This document shows positions 35,231-43,483 of a stretch of DNA of 64,000 nt, in pieces; positions within the stretch are counted from its first letter, which is position 1; the number at the start of each line of letters is the position of its first letter. The notes below the pieces were generated by a model. The model was not told the DNA's origin. It did no database searches and saw only the letters and a program-made list of their open reading frames with translations. Position numbers and translations under genes: made by a program. This DNA is from Cyclobacteriaceae bacterium (GTDB lineage: Bacteria > Bacteroidota > Bacteroidia > Cytophagales > Cyclobacteriaceae), in contig JALHRJ010000010.1 in the NCBI GenBank assembly GCA_022841475.1, positions 1 to 64,000 of the forward strand. The letters run 5' to 3'.

Positions 35231-37897
35231 TTAATCATTAAAATTAATGGTGATGCTGGTAGCAATGCCCACACGGAAACCATGATTGAGATACTTACCA
35301 TCCTGAAAGGCCGCGGCAGCCTCTAACCTGAAAATTCTTAAAATACCGTCAATGCCATAGCCAACTTCTGTATAGTTTTTAGATGTAGGCGCTGCCAAAT
35401 AATTCACAAAAGTGTTTTCAGTAATGCCTGTTACCCGAATTAAAGGGAATTGAGTAACCAAGAATTTACGGAAATGGTAATGAGCATTGGCCGTAAAATA
35501 TTGATCGGAGGTACTATTTTGATAATAATCCAAAAGCCTAAAACTCCCTACCGGGTCAGTCGTCACAAAAGGAGTAAGGTTACCGAGGAAGTGCTTGTAG
35601 TCCATGAAATAAAGTTTGTCTGCCGTTAAAAATTTACCGGCTTCCAAAGCAACATCCAGCTTCCCTCTGATGCCCAGCTTGAAGGAATTCTTAATTCCAA
35701 CTTCCACGTGATCAAAAGTTACTTCACTATCGGCTACACCCGAAAACCCTTTACGATAGCTAAGCGATAACAAAGGGGAAGATCCATCAACCCGTTGCTT
35801 AGATCCATTACGAATTCTATATTTCTGCCATGGACGAGCATCAAAACTTATTGAACCAATAAATGCACGATTAGGGCCAAAAGCCGTACTTGGTAGCTCC
35901 TTGCTAACAGGTTCATTGGGTGTGTATTGATCTTTGTTTGTTTTGAACAATGTGAAAGTAGAATTATTAAATAATTCCGAGCGCCTTGCCCACGACCAGT
36001 TCGTGCGAAATGTATACTTATCATTTATCCGTTGCGTATAATTCAGCTCAATGAAATTGCGCTCATATATTTTCATATAGCTATCACCCAAAAGCAGAGA
36101 TGTAAATGAGTTTACCATTGGATGAATTGGGTCATCCGAATTGAATTGTTCTACATACTGTCCGCCCTCCAACGTGAGTCGCTTATTTTTAAATCGATAA
36201 TCTACCCGCAGCTTACCAGAAAGTTTTTCGCGCGAAAATGCATAGCGGGCAATCGGACTAATTTCTAATCGGGAGGTTTGTGGTTTTTTATCTTTATCCA
36301 GACTGTCCCGCTTTACCCACCGCTTATATAGACTTACCCGATAGAGAAGGTTAAACCCCTCTACCGAATTAAATCCACCATAAGGTGAATGAATCCGGAA
36401 GTCTGTTGTTTTGCCGATACCATAATTATCACCCGTTAATAAATCCCACGGCTGAAAACCCTTTTTGCCTTTCTTAGAATTACGTAGTGTATCACCTTCG
36501 TCTTTCTTTCGTTGCACTTGGGTAAGACTATCATCAAGATGATACCCACGCTGCTCTTCTTTCGTTAACGGAGCCGGTCTAATTTCAGTCCAATACGTAG
36601 AGTCTTTCTTGTAGGCTAATGAATCAATTGAATAGTTCGATTCTGATATCACATCTGGCTGCTCAAGTTCTTCTGTTTCCTGCTTCTCATATTCCCGGAT
36701 AAGTTGCTTTAATTCCTTACGGGTAACTTCCTTTCCCTCCTTAAGCCGCTCCTGCAAATCCTGGCCCTTCTTGCTAAATGTTTGCTCTACTTTTTTAGCT
36801 TCTTCTTTCTCAACTTTCTCATCAATCACGGTCATTTCAACTTGGAGATCTGGGTTGAGGGTGATGGAATAGTCCCGCATCGTAGCCAGATATTGACCTT
36901 CAAACTCAAAACCGAATACCTTGCCCTTCACCTTAAACTGTTGTGATACCGGTAGCCAGGCCTTATCTTCAATCGGATTATAAAGCTGTTCAATATGAAA
37001 ATTGATACCCATTTTCGTAGTTGTCATATCGACACTATGAATGCTCCACCAGTCCTCAACAATGTATATCAATCCTTCAAAGACATTGTCGCCCCGCGAG
37101 CGTGGGGTTATTTTTATTTTGCTGATTTCGTAGTTGCGATCACGGAATGAACCTAAATACTCAAACCGATAATAGGAAAAAGATTTTGGAGATAGGGGAG
37201 AAACTGTTTCGGCTATTTCCGGATGATAGAAGCTGCCAAAAATAAAGGAGTTAGGTGATGTGTTATTATTTTCTCCGTTCGTAAAAACTGCAATTACCTT
37301 CTCTTCAAATTTATAGGGCCGCGTATACTTGATTTCGCTTACCGACTCTGAAATAAACACCCGGTCTTTGGTAATGCCTTCTTTCTCTAACGCCTTTTTC
37401 GCAAGCCACGGGTAATCCGTAAGCTGGCCTTTGCCCTTGATATAAACCTTGGCCGAATAAGCATCAATTTGTTGGGTATGAAATTTTGCCTTAGCGATTG
37501 CCTTCCGCATAATCGTATAAGCAGGGTCTTCTTTTCCGGCTCGAACAATTACATTTTGCAAAACCACTACCTGGGTTTTCAGTGTCAGGTTAATTTCAAT
37601 AAAGTCACTACCGACTTCAACAACACGGCTTACTGATTCATAACCCAAATATTGAAAGAGCACATCATAACGCCCTGGTGCCAATTGAACTTCATAACGA
37701 CCCTCGAGATCGGTAGCGCTACCCGTGCCGGTTTGCTTCACAAAAATTGTTGCATAAGCCAGCGGACCTGCATCGTCACTTTTTATGACACCACGAATGC
37801 CACCGCCAAAGGAATGCAGAGAAGCCAGAATTAAAACTGAAGCGATTAGTCCTCTCATCAGTCCCATAGACGCATTAGTACGTAACGGGGTTGTCAT
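35231..37897 (-). CDS. DUF5686 family outer-membrane protein with carboxypeptidase-like domain
   Basis: 888 aa. A signal peptide is visible (hydrophobic stretch LIASVLILASLHSFGG near 17-32), then a carboxypeptidase-like regulatory domain (about 33-110), the DUF5686 core starting with AYTIMRKAIAKAKFH near 126-140, a charged Glu/Lys-rich stretch near 370-420, and a C-terminal beta-barrel-like half. It occurs widely in Bacteroidota, and its function is unknown. It lies 11 bp downstream of nadD on the same strand. Confidence 0.85.
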   Translation of the reverse strand: MTTPLRTNASMGLMRGLIASVLILASLHSFGGGIRGVIKSDDAGPLAYATIFVKQTGTGSATDLEGRYEVQLAPGRYDVLFQYLGYESVSRVVEVGSDFIEINLTLKTQVVVLQNVIVRAGKEDPAYTIMRKAIAKAKFHTQQIDAYSAKVYIKGKGQLTDYPWLAKKALEKEGITKDRVFISESVSEIKYTRPYKFEEKVIAVFTNGENNNTSPNSFIFGSFYHPEIAETVSPLSPKSFSYYRFEYLGSFRDRNYEISKIKITPRSRGDNVFEGLIYIVEDWWSIHSVDMTTTKMGINFHIEQLYNPIEDKAWLPVSQQFKVKGKVFGFEFEGQYLATMRDYSITLNPDLQVEMTVIDEKVEKEEAKKVEQTFSKKGQDLQERLKEGKEVTRKELKQLIREYEKQETEELEQPDVISESNYSIDSLAYKKDSTYWTEIRPAPLTKEEQRGYHLDDSLTQVQRKKDEGDTLRNSKKGKKGFQPWDLLTGDNYGIGKTTDFRIHSPYGGFNSVEGFNLLYRVSLYKRWVKRDSLDKDKKPQTSRLEISPIARYAFSREKLSGKLRVDYRFKNKRLTLEGGQYVEQFNSDDPIHPMVNSFTSLLLGDSYMKIYERNFIELNYTQRINDKYTFRTNWSWARRSELFNNSTFTLFKTNKDQYTPNEPVSKELPSTAFGPNRAFIGSISFDARPWQKYRIRNGSKQRVDGSSPLLSLSYRKGFSGVADSEVTFDHVEVGIKNSFKLGIRGKLDVALEAGKFLTADKLYFMDYKHFLGNLTPFVTTDPVGSFRLLDYYQNSTSDQYFTANAHYHFRKFLVTQFPLIRVTGITENTFVNYLAAPTSKNYTEVGYGIDGILRIFRLEAAAAFQDGKYLNHGFRVGIATSITINFND

Positions 37898-37908
37898 GTA
37901 GTATGAAA

Positions 37909-38493
37909 TTACCTGTAAAAATCTTTTAGACGGATCATTTGCTCAACCGGTTCTGGAACGAGATAACGGATTGATTTATTGCTTTTGATGCAATTGCGAA
38001 TGTAGGTAGCAGAAATGTCCAGCAAGGGAGCTTCAATCATTTTGACATGATGATGACGTTTGAGCTCTGAATTTGTTACATGAGGTCGGGGATAGACATA
38101 CAAGCCAAACTGATTTAGGATTTCCTCATGATTCTTCCATTTTGTAAAGTTCTCCAGGTTATCCTCGCCAATAATGACTTTAAATTCCTTACCGGGAAAT
38201 TTCTCAGTTAAGTAGGCAAGTGTATGAATTGTATAGCTTGGCTTTGGTAAATTAAATTCTACGTCTGATGCTTCGAGTTTATAATGATCAGCAATTGCGG
38301 CTTTCACCATATCGTAACGATCAAATTCGTGCAATAGACCTTTACTGGGTTTGAAAGGATTTTGGGGCGAAACGACAAACCATACTTTATGCAAATCGGC
38401 ATTCTCCGCCATGATATTGGCAATAATCATATGGCCGATGTGGATGGGATTAAACGACCCGAAAAACAGTCCTATTTTCTGGGGTGTGCTCAT
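37909..38493 (-). CDS. nadD: Nicotinate-nucleotide adenylyltransferase
   Basis: Forms deamido-NAD from nicotinate mononucleotide and ATP. 194 aa with the nucleotidyltransferase HIGH-type motif in FFGSFNPIHIGHM near 9-21 and the ISATYIRN motif near 159-166. It starts 2 bp after the gmk stop. Confidence 0.94.
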   Translation of the reverse strand: MSTPQKIGLFFGSFNPIHIGHMIIANIMAENADLHKVWFVVSPQNPFKPSKGLLHEFDRYDMVKAAIADHYKLEASDVEFNLPKPSYTIHTLAYLTEKFPGKEFKVIIGEDNLENFTKWKNHEEILNQFGLYVYPRPHVTNSELKRHHHVKMIEAPLLDISATYIRNCIKSNKSIRYLVPEPVEQMIRLKDFYR

Positions 38494-38495
38494 GA

Positions 38496-39068
38496 TTAAG
38501 GTCTTGCCTTAAACTGTTCATAGAGTCGTTGGGCCTCTGCCAAAGATTTATCCAACTCTTCATTTACCAACACAACATCAAACTTGTCCTGAAAGGTCAT
38601 TTCAAATTTTGCCTTGAATAATCTGCGCGATAAACTCTCTTCACTTTCAGTTGCCCGGTCTTTCAATCGGTTTGTCAAAACCTCCATAGACGGGACTTTT
38701 ACAAATATGGCCAGGGCGCGATCACCAAAATATTTCTTCAGATTTATACCACCTTTAACATCAACATCAAAGATTACATTCTTTCCCTCACTCCAGATGC
38801 GTTCAATTTCAGTCTTTAAGGTTCCGTAAAAATTGCCGGCATACACTTCTTCCCATTCTATAAACTCGTCTTGATCTATTTTTTCTTTGAAGGCTTCAGG
38901 GGACAGAAAATGGTAATCCTTACCATCCTGTTCGGTACGGCCGCGTCTGTCACGGGTAGAGGCAGAAATTGAAAAGCCCAGATCGGTATTATTTTTTAGA
39001 AGATGTTTTACAATAGTGGTTTTTCCAGAACCTGAGGGAGCAGAAAAGATAAGTGCTTTGCCTGCCAT
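38496..39068 (-). CDS. gmk: Guanylate kinase
   Basis: GMP to GDP phosphorylation. 190 aa with the P-loop APSGSGKTT at 10-18, STRDRRGRTEQDGKDYHF near 37-54 (GMP binding), and the RLKDRATESEES lid near 134-145. The ATG overlaps the stop of the zinc anti-sigma gene by 1 bp. Its placement after a sigma/anti-sigma pair is noted under findings. Confidence 0.95.
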   Translation of the reverse strand: MAGKALIFSAPSGSGKTTIVKHLLKNNTDLGFSISASTRDRRGRTEQDGKDYHFLSPEAFKEKIDQDEFIEWEEVYAGNFYGTLKTEIERIWSEGKNVIFDVDVKGGINLKKYFGDRALAIFVKVPSMEVLTNRLKDRATESEESLSRRLFKAKFEMTFQDKFDVVLVNEELDKSLAEAQRLYEQFKARP

Positions 39069-39337
39069 CAGGATGTTGCGTTTTGGCTAATCTGCATTTT
39101 GATTTGTTCAATCAGCTCTGTCGGAGCAGATTCACCACAGCAACGGGTTTTTAAAAGTTCTTTTATTTTAATATCCAGGCTATATGATTTGAAACAAGGA
39201 CTACATTGATCCATGTGTGATTTAAAGTATGCTTCTTGTTCATGGCTTGCCTCCCCATCCAGAATCAACTGAAGCATTTGCATACACGATGGCTTATTTC
39301 CATCCGAAAGAATAAAGGGGTTGTAGAGTTTACTCAT
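39068..39337 (-). CDS. Zinc-binding anti-sigma factor-like protein
   Basis: 89 aa with C18 and the ZAS motif HxxxCxxC (H41, C45, C48), as in RsrA and related redox or stress anti-sigmas. Two adjacent cysteines (CC in TRCCGE) follow near 66-67 and might add redox sensing. No membrane segment. It overlaps the sigma gene upstream by 4 bp. Confidence 0.82.
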   Translation of the reverse strand: MSKLYNPFILSDGNKPSCMQMLQLILDGEASHEQEAYFKSHMDQCSPCFKSYSLDIKIKELLKTRCCGESAPTELIEQIKMQISQNATS

Positions 39338-39924
39338 AGCTCGGTATTTTTGTAACCCATTGATTTGGCGTATTCACTAAGTTTCTCTTTGAGCAAGTTT
39401 CTGGCACGGTGTAATCTGCTTCGCACAGTCCCAATGGGGATATCCAGTATTTTTGCCATCTCTTCGTATTTAAATCCTTCCAGATCGCACAAAATAATTA
39501 CGGTTCGAAAATCCACATCTAAAGAATTAAGGGCATTGGAGATTTCGTCTCCAATCATGTCTTTCAGTGATTCAACCCGCAAGTCGGGTGTAATCTGCCG
39601 GTCAACATCCTCCGAATTATAATAAGCCTCTACCTCCTGATAATCTACCTTAGAAGGTTCTTTGGTCTTCTTGCGATAGTCATTGATAAAACTGTTTTTC
39701 AAAATGCGGAACAGCCAGGCTTTGGCATTAGTTCCTTTTTGGAAGGATTCTATGAAACGATAAGCTTTTAAATAGGTATCCTGCACCAGGTCTTTGGCAT
39801 CATCGCGGTCGAGCGTGAGCCGGTAACCAAAATTATACATGGAGCTTATATGAGGTAGAAACTCATTATTGAAGATTTCATTCTTCTCCTTTTCAGGATA
39901 ATGTTGTTTTATCGTTTCTTCCAT
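39334..39924 (-). CDS. ECF-type RNA polymerase sigma factor (SigR/RpoE-like)
   Basis: 196 aa with region 2 (LVQDTYLKAYRFIESF near 46-61, AWLFRILKNSFINDYRKK near 69-86) and region 4 (VIILCDLEGFKYEEMAKIL, then GTVRSRLHRARNLL near 163-176). It pairs with the overlapping zinc anti-sigma. The string continues into gmk and nadD. The 68-bp gap downstream of the FkbM gene stop is on the far side of its own start, so it probably has its own promoter there. Confidence 0.92.
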   Translation of the reverse strand: MEETIKQHYPEKEKNEIFNNEFLPHISSMYNFGYRLTLDRDDAKDLVQDTYLKAYRFIESFQKGTNAKAWLFRILKNSFINDYRKKTKEPSKVDYQEVEAYYNSEDVDRQITPDLRVESLKDMIGDEISNALNSLDVDFRTVIILCDLEGFKYEEMAKILDIPIGTVRSRLHRARNLLKEKLSEYAKSMGYKNTEL

Positions 39925-39992
39925 GAAGGGTCAAAAATAAGAAAAGAAGCGCGAATTAAATCCTCAATTAGTAAAGTTGGTTCAAATTGATG

Positions 39993-40691
39993 TCAGGCTG
40001 ACTTTCTCTTTTGTTTAAAATTTCTCTTGAATTTTTTCCACTTGATCTTTAACAAAGCGAGGTTGGTAGCTATTTTTTCTGCTGAAGTTGGCTCCAGAAG
40101 ACCTTTTCGAACATACACTGTATCGCTGGCGTCTTTATACCAGGTCGTGTAATTTTCCCTTCGCATCCAATTTTCAATTTCCCCGATAAAAGGATTTACA
40201 TAATACTTTCCATGCGTTTCGATGGAGAGTACCTTCGGCCTACTTACTAGATGTTTAATCACATACCATTCCCCACCTTCAATATCGACACTAAGTAAAT
40301 CAATGGTGCCATCGTCTATTTCAGAAAATACCTTGCACGGAACTTCAAATGTTGTCTCATTATTAACCTGATATTGATCGTTTATTATAGCCGGGCTCGA
40401 TTTTAATTCCGAAACAAATGTAGAGGCAGCAGCCTTGGACAACTTGATGACTCCACTCGTATCCCATACGGCCACGGGTACGATCTCAATTGGAAATCCT
40501 GCAAAATAGGTCTCAATTTTTTTTACTGTGTCCGGATCAGCCTCCACTAAGGTAGCCCTAACTCCATCTTGTATAAAGTTTAGGATGTTAGAAGTTTCGG
40601 GCAAATAAACTCCCACCTCACACACATGATTGAAAGAAATATTTCTCTGCTTTAATCGCTTATAAATTATTTTTATCTCGTTTGAATTCAT
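39993..40691 (-). CDS. FkbM-family methyltransferase
   Basis: 232 aa SAM-dependent methyltransferase: the SAM-binding start VCEVGVYLPETSNIL near 23-37, the acidic VEADPD near 49-54, and the FkbM signature DLLSVDIEGGE near 130-140. The tail is strongly basic. It lies downstream of two glycosyltransferase genes and probably methylates a sugar or other surface glycan group; the substrate is inference. Confidence 0.82.
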   Translation of the reverse strand: MNSNEIKIIYKRLKQRNISFNHVCEVGVYLPETSNILNFIQDGVRATLVEADPDTVKKIETYFAGFPIEIVPVAVWDTSGVIKLSKAAASTFVSELKSSPAIINDQYQVNNETTFEVPCKVFSEIDDGTIDLLSVDIEGGEWYVIKHLVSRPKVLSIETHGKYYVNPFIGEIENWMRRENYTTWYKDASDTVYVRKGLLEPTSAEKIATNLALLKIKWKKFKRNFKQKRKSA

Positions 40692-40700
40692 GTTTTTGAG

Positions 40701-41573
40701 TTAAATCATTTTATAGTTTTTGTACTCGCCAATTCTATATCCTACCAAGTTACTGATCAGGCGCTTTGTCTTCTCTTTCAAAGTGTAATTCCGTTTTGAA
40801 ATATCGTAGTCAAACTTCCAATTCTTTCTCGCGATTCGGTCTTTCATTACCTGTGGATGACCTTCGGTAAAAAGCTCCAGTGAACTTACCTTGCCATAAT
40901 CAAACTCTTTTTGATCGGGCACATTTTTACTCACCCAGTTTTCATCTACATAAAACCGATACCAGTTTTTTATCTTTTTCTGCATATCGGTTGGCTCTTT
41001 CACCCATCCATAGTGATAGATAAATGCATCCATCAACTTTACATTTAATTTTTGGTTGGGAAGTTTTCTAAAACCCTGGGCATCCTTGTATGAAAAAATA
41101 TCCTTTCGGTTTCTAATGATCCTGATCTCTCTTCTATACCATTGCCACGACTCACCCACATAATCATAGCTGCCATAAAAATGTTTGTAGTTAAATAAGA
41201 GTCCATCAATTCGCATGTCATCCTTATGTAAAAGCATCTCACGCTTTACCACTGCATGATATTTTTCATGCAGCACTTCATCAGCCTGAATATAAAAACA
41301 CCAGTCAGCATCGGGAGAAACTGCCTGAAAGGCCTTATCCGTTTCAAGTGCAAAGGTTCTTCCACCAGCACGAAGGCTATCATCCCATTGGGTTTCAATT
41401 ATTCTTATTTTTTCTGAAGCAATTGACTGAATTACCTTTAAGGTGTCATCCTCTGAATTTCCGACAGCAACAATAAATTCATCACACAAGGGCAAAACAG
41501 AAGTGATTGCTTCAACAATTGGGTAGTCAAATTTTACTGCATTTCGTACAATCGTAAATCCACTGACCTTCAT
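40701..41573 (-). CDS. Glycosyltransferase, family 2-like
   Basis: 290 aa GT-A type: TIVRNAVKFDYPIVEAITS near 7-25, AVGNSEDDT near 36-44, and the metal-binding QADE near 96-99 (in place of the usual DxD). No membrane segment is seen. It sits between the fused GT2-GT9 gene and the FkbM gene, all leftward with 6-9 bp gaps, so the three probably act on the same glycan. Confidence 0.82.
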   Translation of the reverse strand: MKVSGFTIVRNAVKFDYPIVEAITSVLPLCDEFIVAVGNSEDDTLKVIQSIASEKIRIIETQWDDSLRAGGRTFALETDKAFQAVSPDADWCFYIQADEVLHEKYHAVVKREMLLHKDDMRIDGLLFNYKHFYGSYDYVGESWQWYRREIRIIRNRKDIFSYKDAQGFRKLPNQKLNVKLMDAFIYHYGWVKEPTDMQKKIKNWYRFYVDENWVSKNVPDQKEFDYGKVSSLELFTEGHPQVMKDRIARKNWKFDYDISKRNYTLKEKTKRLISNLVGYRIGEYKNYKMI

Positions 41574-41579
41574 GAAAGA

Positions 41580-43364
41580 CTATACTTTAAAAGAAGCAGG
41601 CTCGGACCGGTAACCGTAAGTATTTTCGGCAAAAGCATCGATTTGTTTCTTCACATCGGCTACTGAAATTGAATTTATGCAGGCACAGTCTTTACTGTTG
41701 CGACACGCATCGCAATCTTTATCCAAGACAAGGTATTTTGCATGTTTTCCAATCGGCATCCATCGGCCAGGATGAATCGGTTTCATAGGAGAATATAAAC
41801 CCAGTGTTTTTATCCCTAAAGCAGCGGCCAGGTGTAATACGCCCGTACTGCAAGCTAAAAGTCCATCTGCCTGACTGATAAAGGAAGTCAACTCCTCGAG
41901 ATTAAGTTTGCCGGTCAGGTCGGTAACATTTGCATGCTGAAACAATTCGGGTTTTTCTGCTCTTATTGAATCTCCTTCCGCTTGCAGACCTGTTACAAAT
42001 ATTCGATAGGATTCTACCGGTAATGAACGTATTAGGTCGTTATAATTATCCAATGGCCATTCTCTTGCACTGCCTTTTGACTTTGGATGGATTATTAAAT
42101 TAAAACGGTCCTTGTTCAGGATCTGAGAAAAATCAACTTTGGATGGTCGCAATCCATAATACGGTATCAACTCGGTAGTATCAATATCACCATTAAGCTT
42201 AAAAGGCTTTAACAATTTAAAGTTGAGTTGACTCTCATGCTGGTTCGATTTCAATCTGGTGAAATCAACTAAGTGATTACAATACATCCAATTGTACCAG
42301 CGATGAGCCGTGGCCACCCGGTGCTTAATGCGAACCTCTTTTGCGATTTTCGCCAGCTTTCTGTCTGGATATATAAAGATAATAGTATCTGCCCGTGCCA
42401 TTGCCATGACGCTCGGGTCTTTTAGAATTTCATCCCGGTCTAAAAACTGATCAACAAAAATGCATTGGCCAATAATACCGTGCGTATAGCCTTTACCAAT
42501 AAAGTATATTCTTAAATCGGGAACTACTGACTTCAAATAACCCAGCAAGGGCAAGGTGAGAATAACATCACCCAAATTATCTGTGCGACTTATTACCAAT
42601 CGCTTGCCCAACATAGCTTTGTGATTGGCTTCGTACAATTTTGCGTATTTATAAAATACATGGTTGGCAACAGCCATGGCCACCATCAACCCTTCGAAGC
42701 CATCCATAAAGCCCCGCTTGATTATAAAGCTTTTAAAAAAAGCAAAAGTTGAGCGCGCAATGATTTTAGATACTGAACTCGATTTTCTTCCTACATTCTC
42801 TCTGGCAAAAATTTCCGAATAGCTCTGAATTTTCGAAATAGTTTCAGCCGAATCGGTATAGGCACGATGAAGAATATCCCCCTTCAGGTGCATAATTTTG
42901 ACACCACTTTTTAGTACCACTTTATCATGCGGGTTTTCTCCACCCCATAATCCAATTCGCCTGTTCCAAAGTCGAATTTTTTTATCAGGGTACCAATTAC
43001 CATGGCGAATCCATTTTCCACCATAGTTGGAAAGGCGATTCATTCTATACGCTTCGCAGGGCCAGCTCTCTTTAACCTCTTCAATGCATTTTATAAGTTC
43101 TTCCGATAGATATTCATCCGCGTCAAGCGAAAGCACCACATCATAAGAAGCCTGGGTTACAGCAAAGTTTTTTTGATCAATGTGACTTTTAAAGGGATGT
43201 TCTACTACCCGAGCGCCTTTTTCAAAGCAGATTTGCTGGGTGCGGTCATTAGAGTATGAGTCAACAACTACAACCTCATCAGCAACCTGCAACAAAGAGT
43301 CTATACAGCGGCCAATGTTTCGTTCTTCATTATAGGAAATGATGACTGCACTAATTTTAACCAT
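41580..43364 (-). CDS. Fused glycosyltransferase: family 2 plus family 9
   Basis: 594 aa from the ATG at 43364 (MVKISAVIISYNEERN); the open frame runs to 43442 but that would cross a terminator hairpin. The N-terminal domain (about 1-245) is a WaaE-like GT2 with VVVDSYSND and SLDADEYL. The C-terminal domain (about 252-590) is a GT9 heptosyltransferase-like fold: RTDNLGDVILTLPLLGYL, HPKSKGSAREWP and the nucleotide site ACSTGVLHLAAALG. A cysteine-rich tail CDACRNSKDCAC follows. These are usually separate proteins. A role in LPS core or similar glycan is inferred. Confidence 0.85.
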   Translation of the reverse strand: MVKISAVIISYNEERNIGRCIDSLLQVADEVVVVDSYSNDRTQQICFEKGARVVEHPFKSHIDQKNFAVTQASYDVVLSLDADEYLSEELIKCIEEVKESWPCEAYRMNRLSNYGGKWIRHGNWYPDKKIRLWNRRIGLWGGENPHDKVVLKSGVKIMHLKGDILHRAYTDSAETISKIQSYSEIFARENVGRKSSSVSKIIARSTFAFFKSFIIKRGFMDGFEGLMVAMAVANHVFYKYAKLYEANHKAMLGKRLVISRTDNLGDVILTLPLLGYLKSVVPDLRIYFIGKGYTHGIIGQCIFVDQFLDRDEILKDPSVMAMARADTIIFIYPDRKLAKIAKEVRIKHRVATAHRWYNWMYCNHLVDFTRLKSNQHESQLNFKLLKPFKLNGDIDTTELIPYYGLRPSKVDFSQILNKDRFNLIIHPKSKGSAREWPLDNYNDLIRSLPVESYRIFVTGLQAEGDSIRAEKPELFQHANVTDLTGKLNLEELTSFISQADGLLACSTGVLHLAAALGIKTLGLYSPMKPIHPGRWMPIGKHAKYLVLDKDCDACRNSKDCACINSISVADVKKQIDAFAENTYGYRSEPASFKV

Positions 43365-43433
43365 GGAGCTTAATTCGATCCCAATTTCCTCTTTAATCTG
43401 TTTGTTACCAAAAGGGTGATTATTAAAAACAGT

Positions 43434-43468
43434 AAAACCCACAAAATATCGAATCTTGTGGGCTTTTT
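43434..43468. terminator. Bidirectional-looking intrinsic terminator
   Basis: Stem CCCACAA (43438-43444) pairs with TTGTGGG (43456-43462), with an 11-nt loop, A4 on the left and T5 on the right after one C. For the leftward VWA gene ending at 43484 it is followed by U4 in the transcript. It separates that gene from the leftward glycosyltransferase string. Confidence 0.8.
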
Positions 43469-43483
43469 GACCAGGATTTGTAA

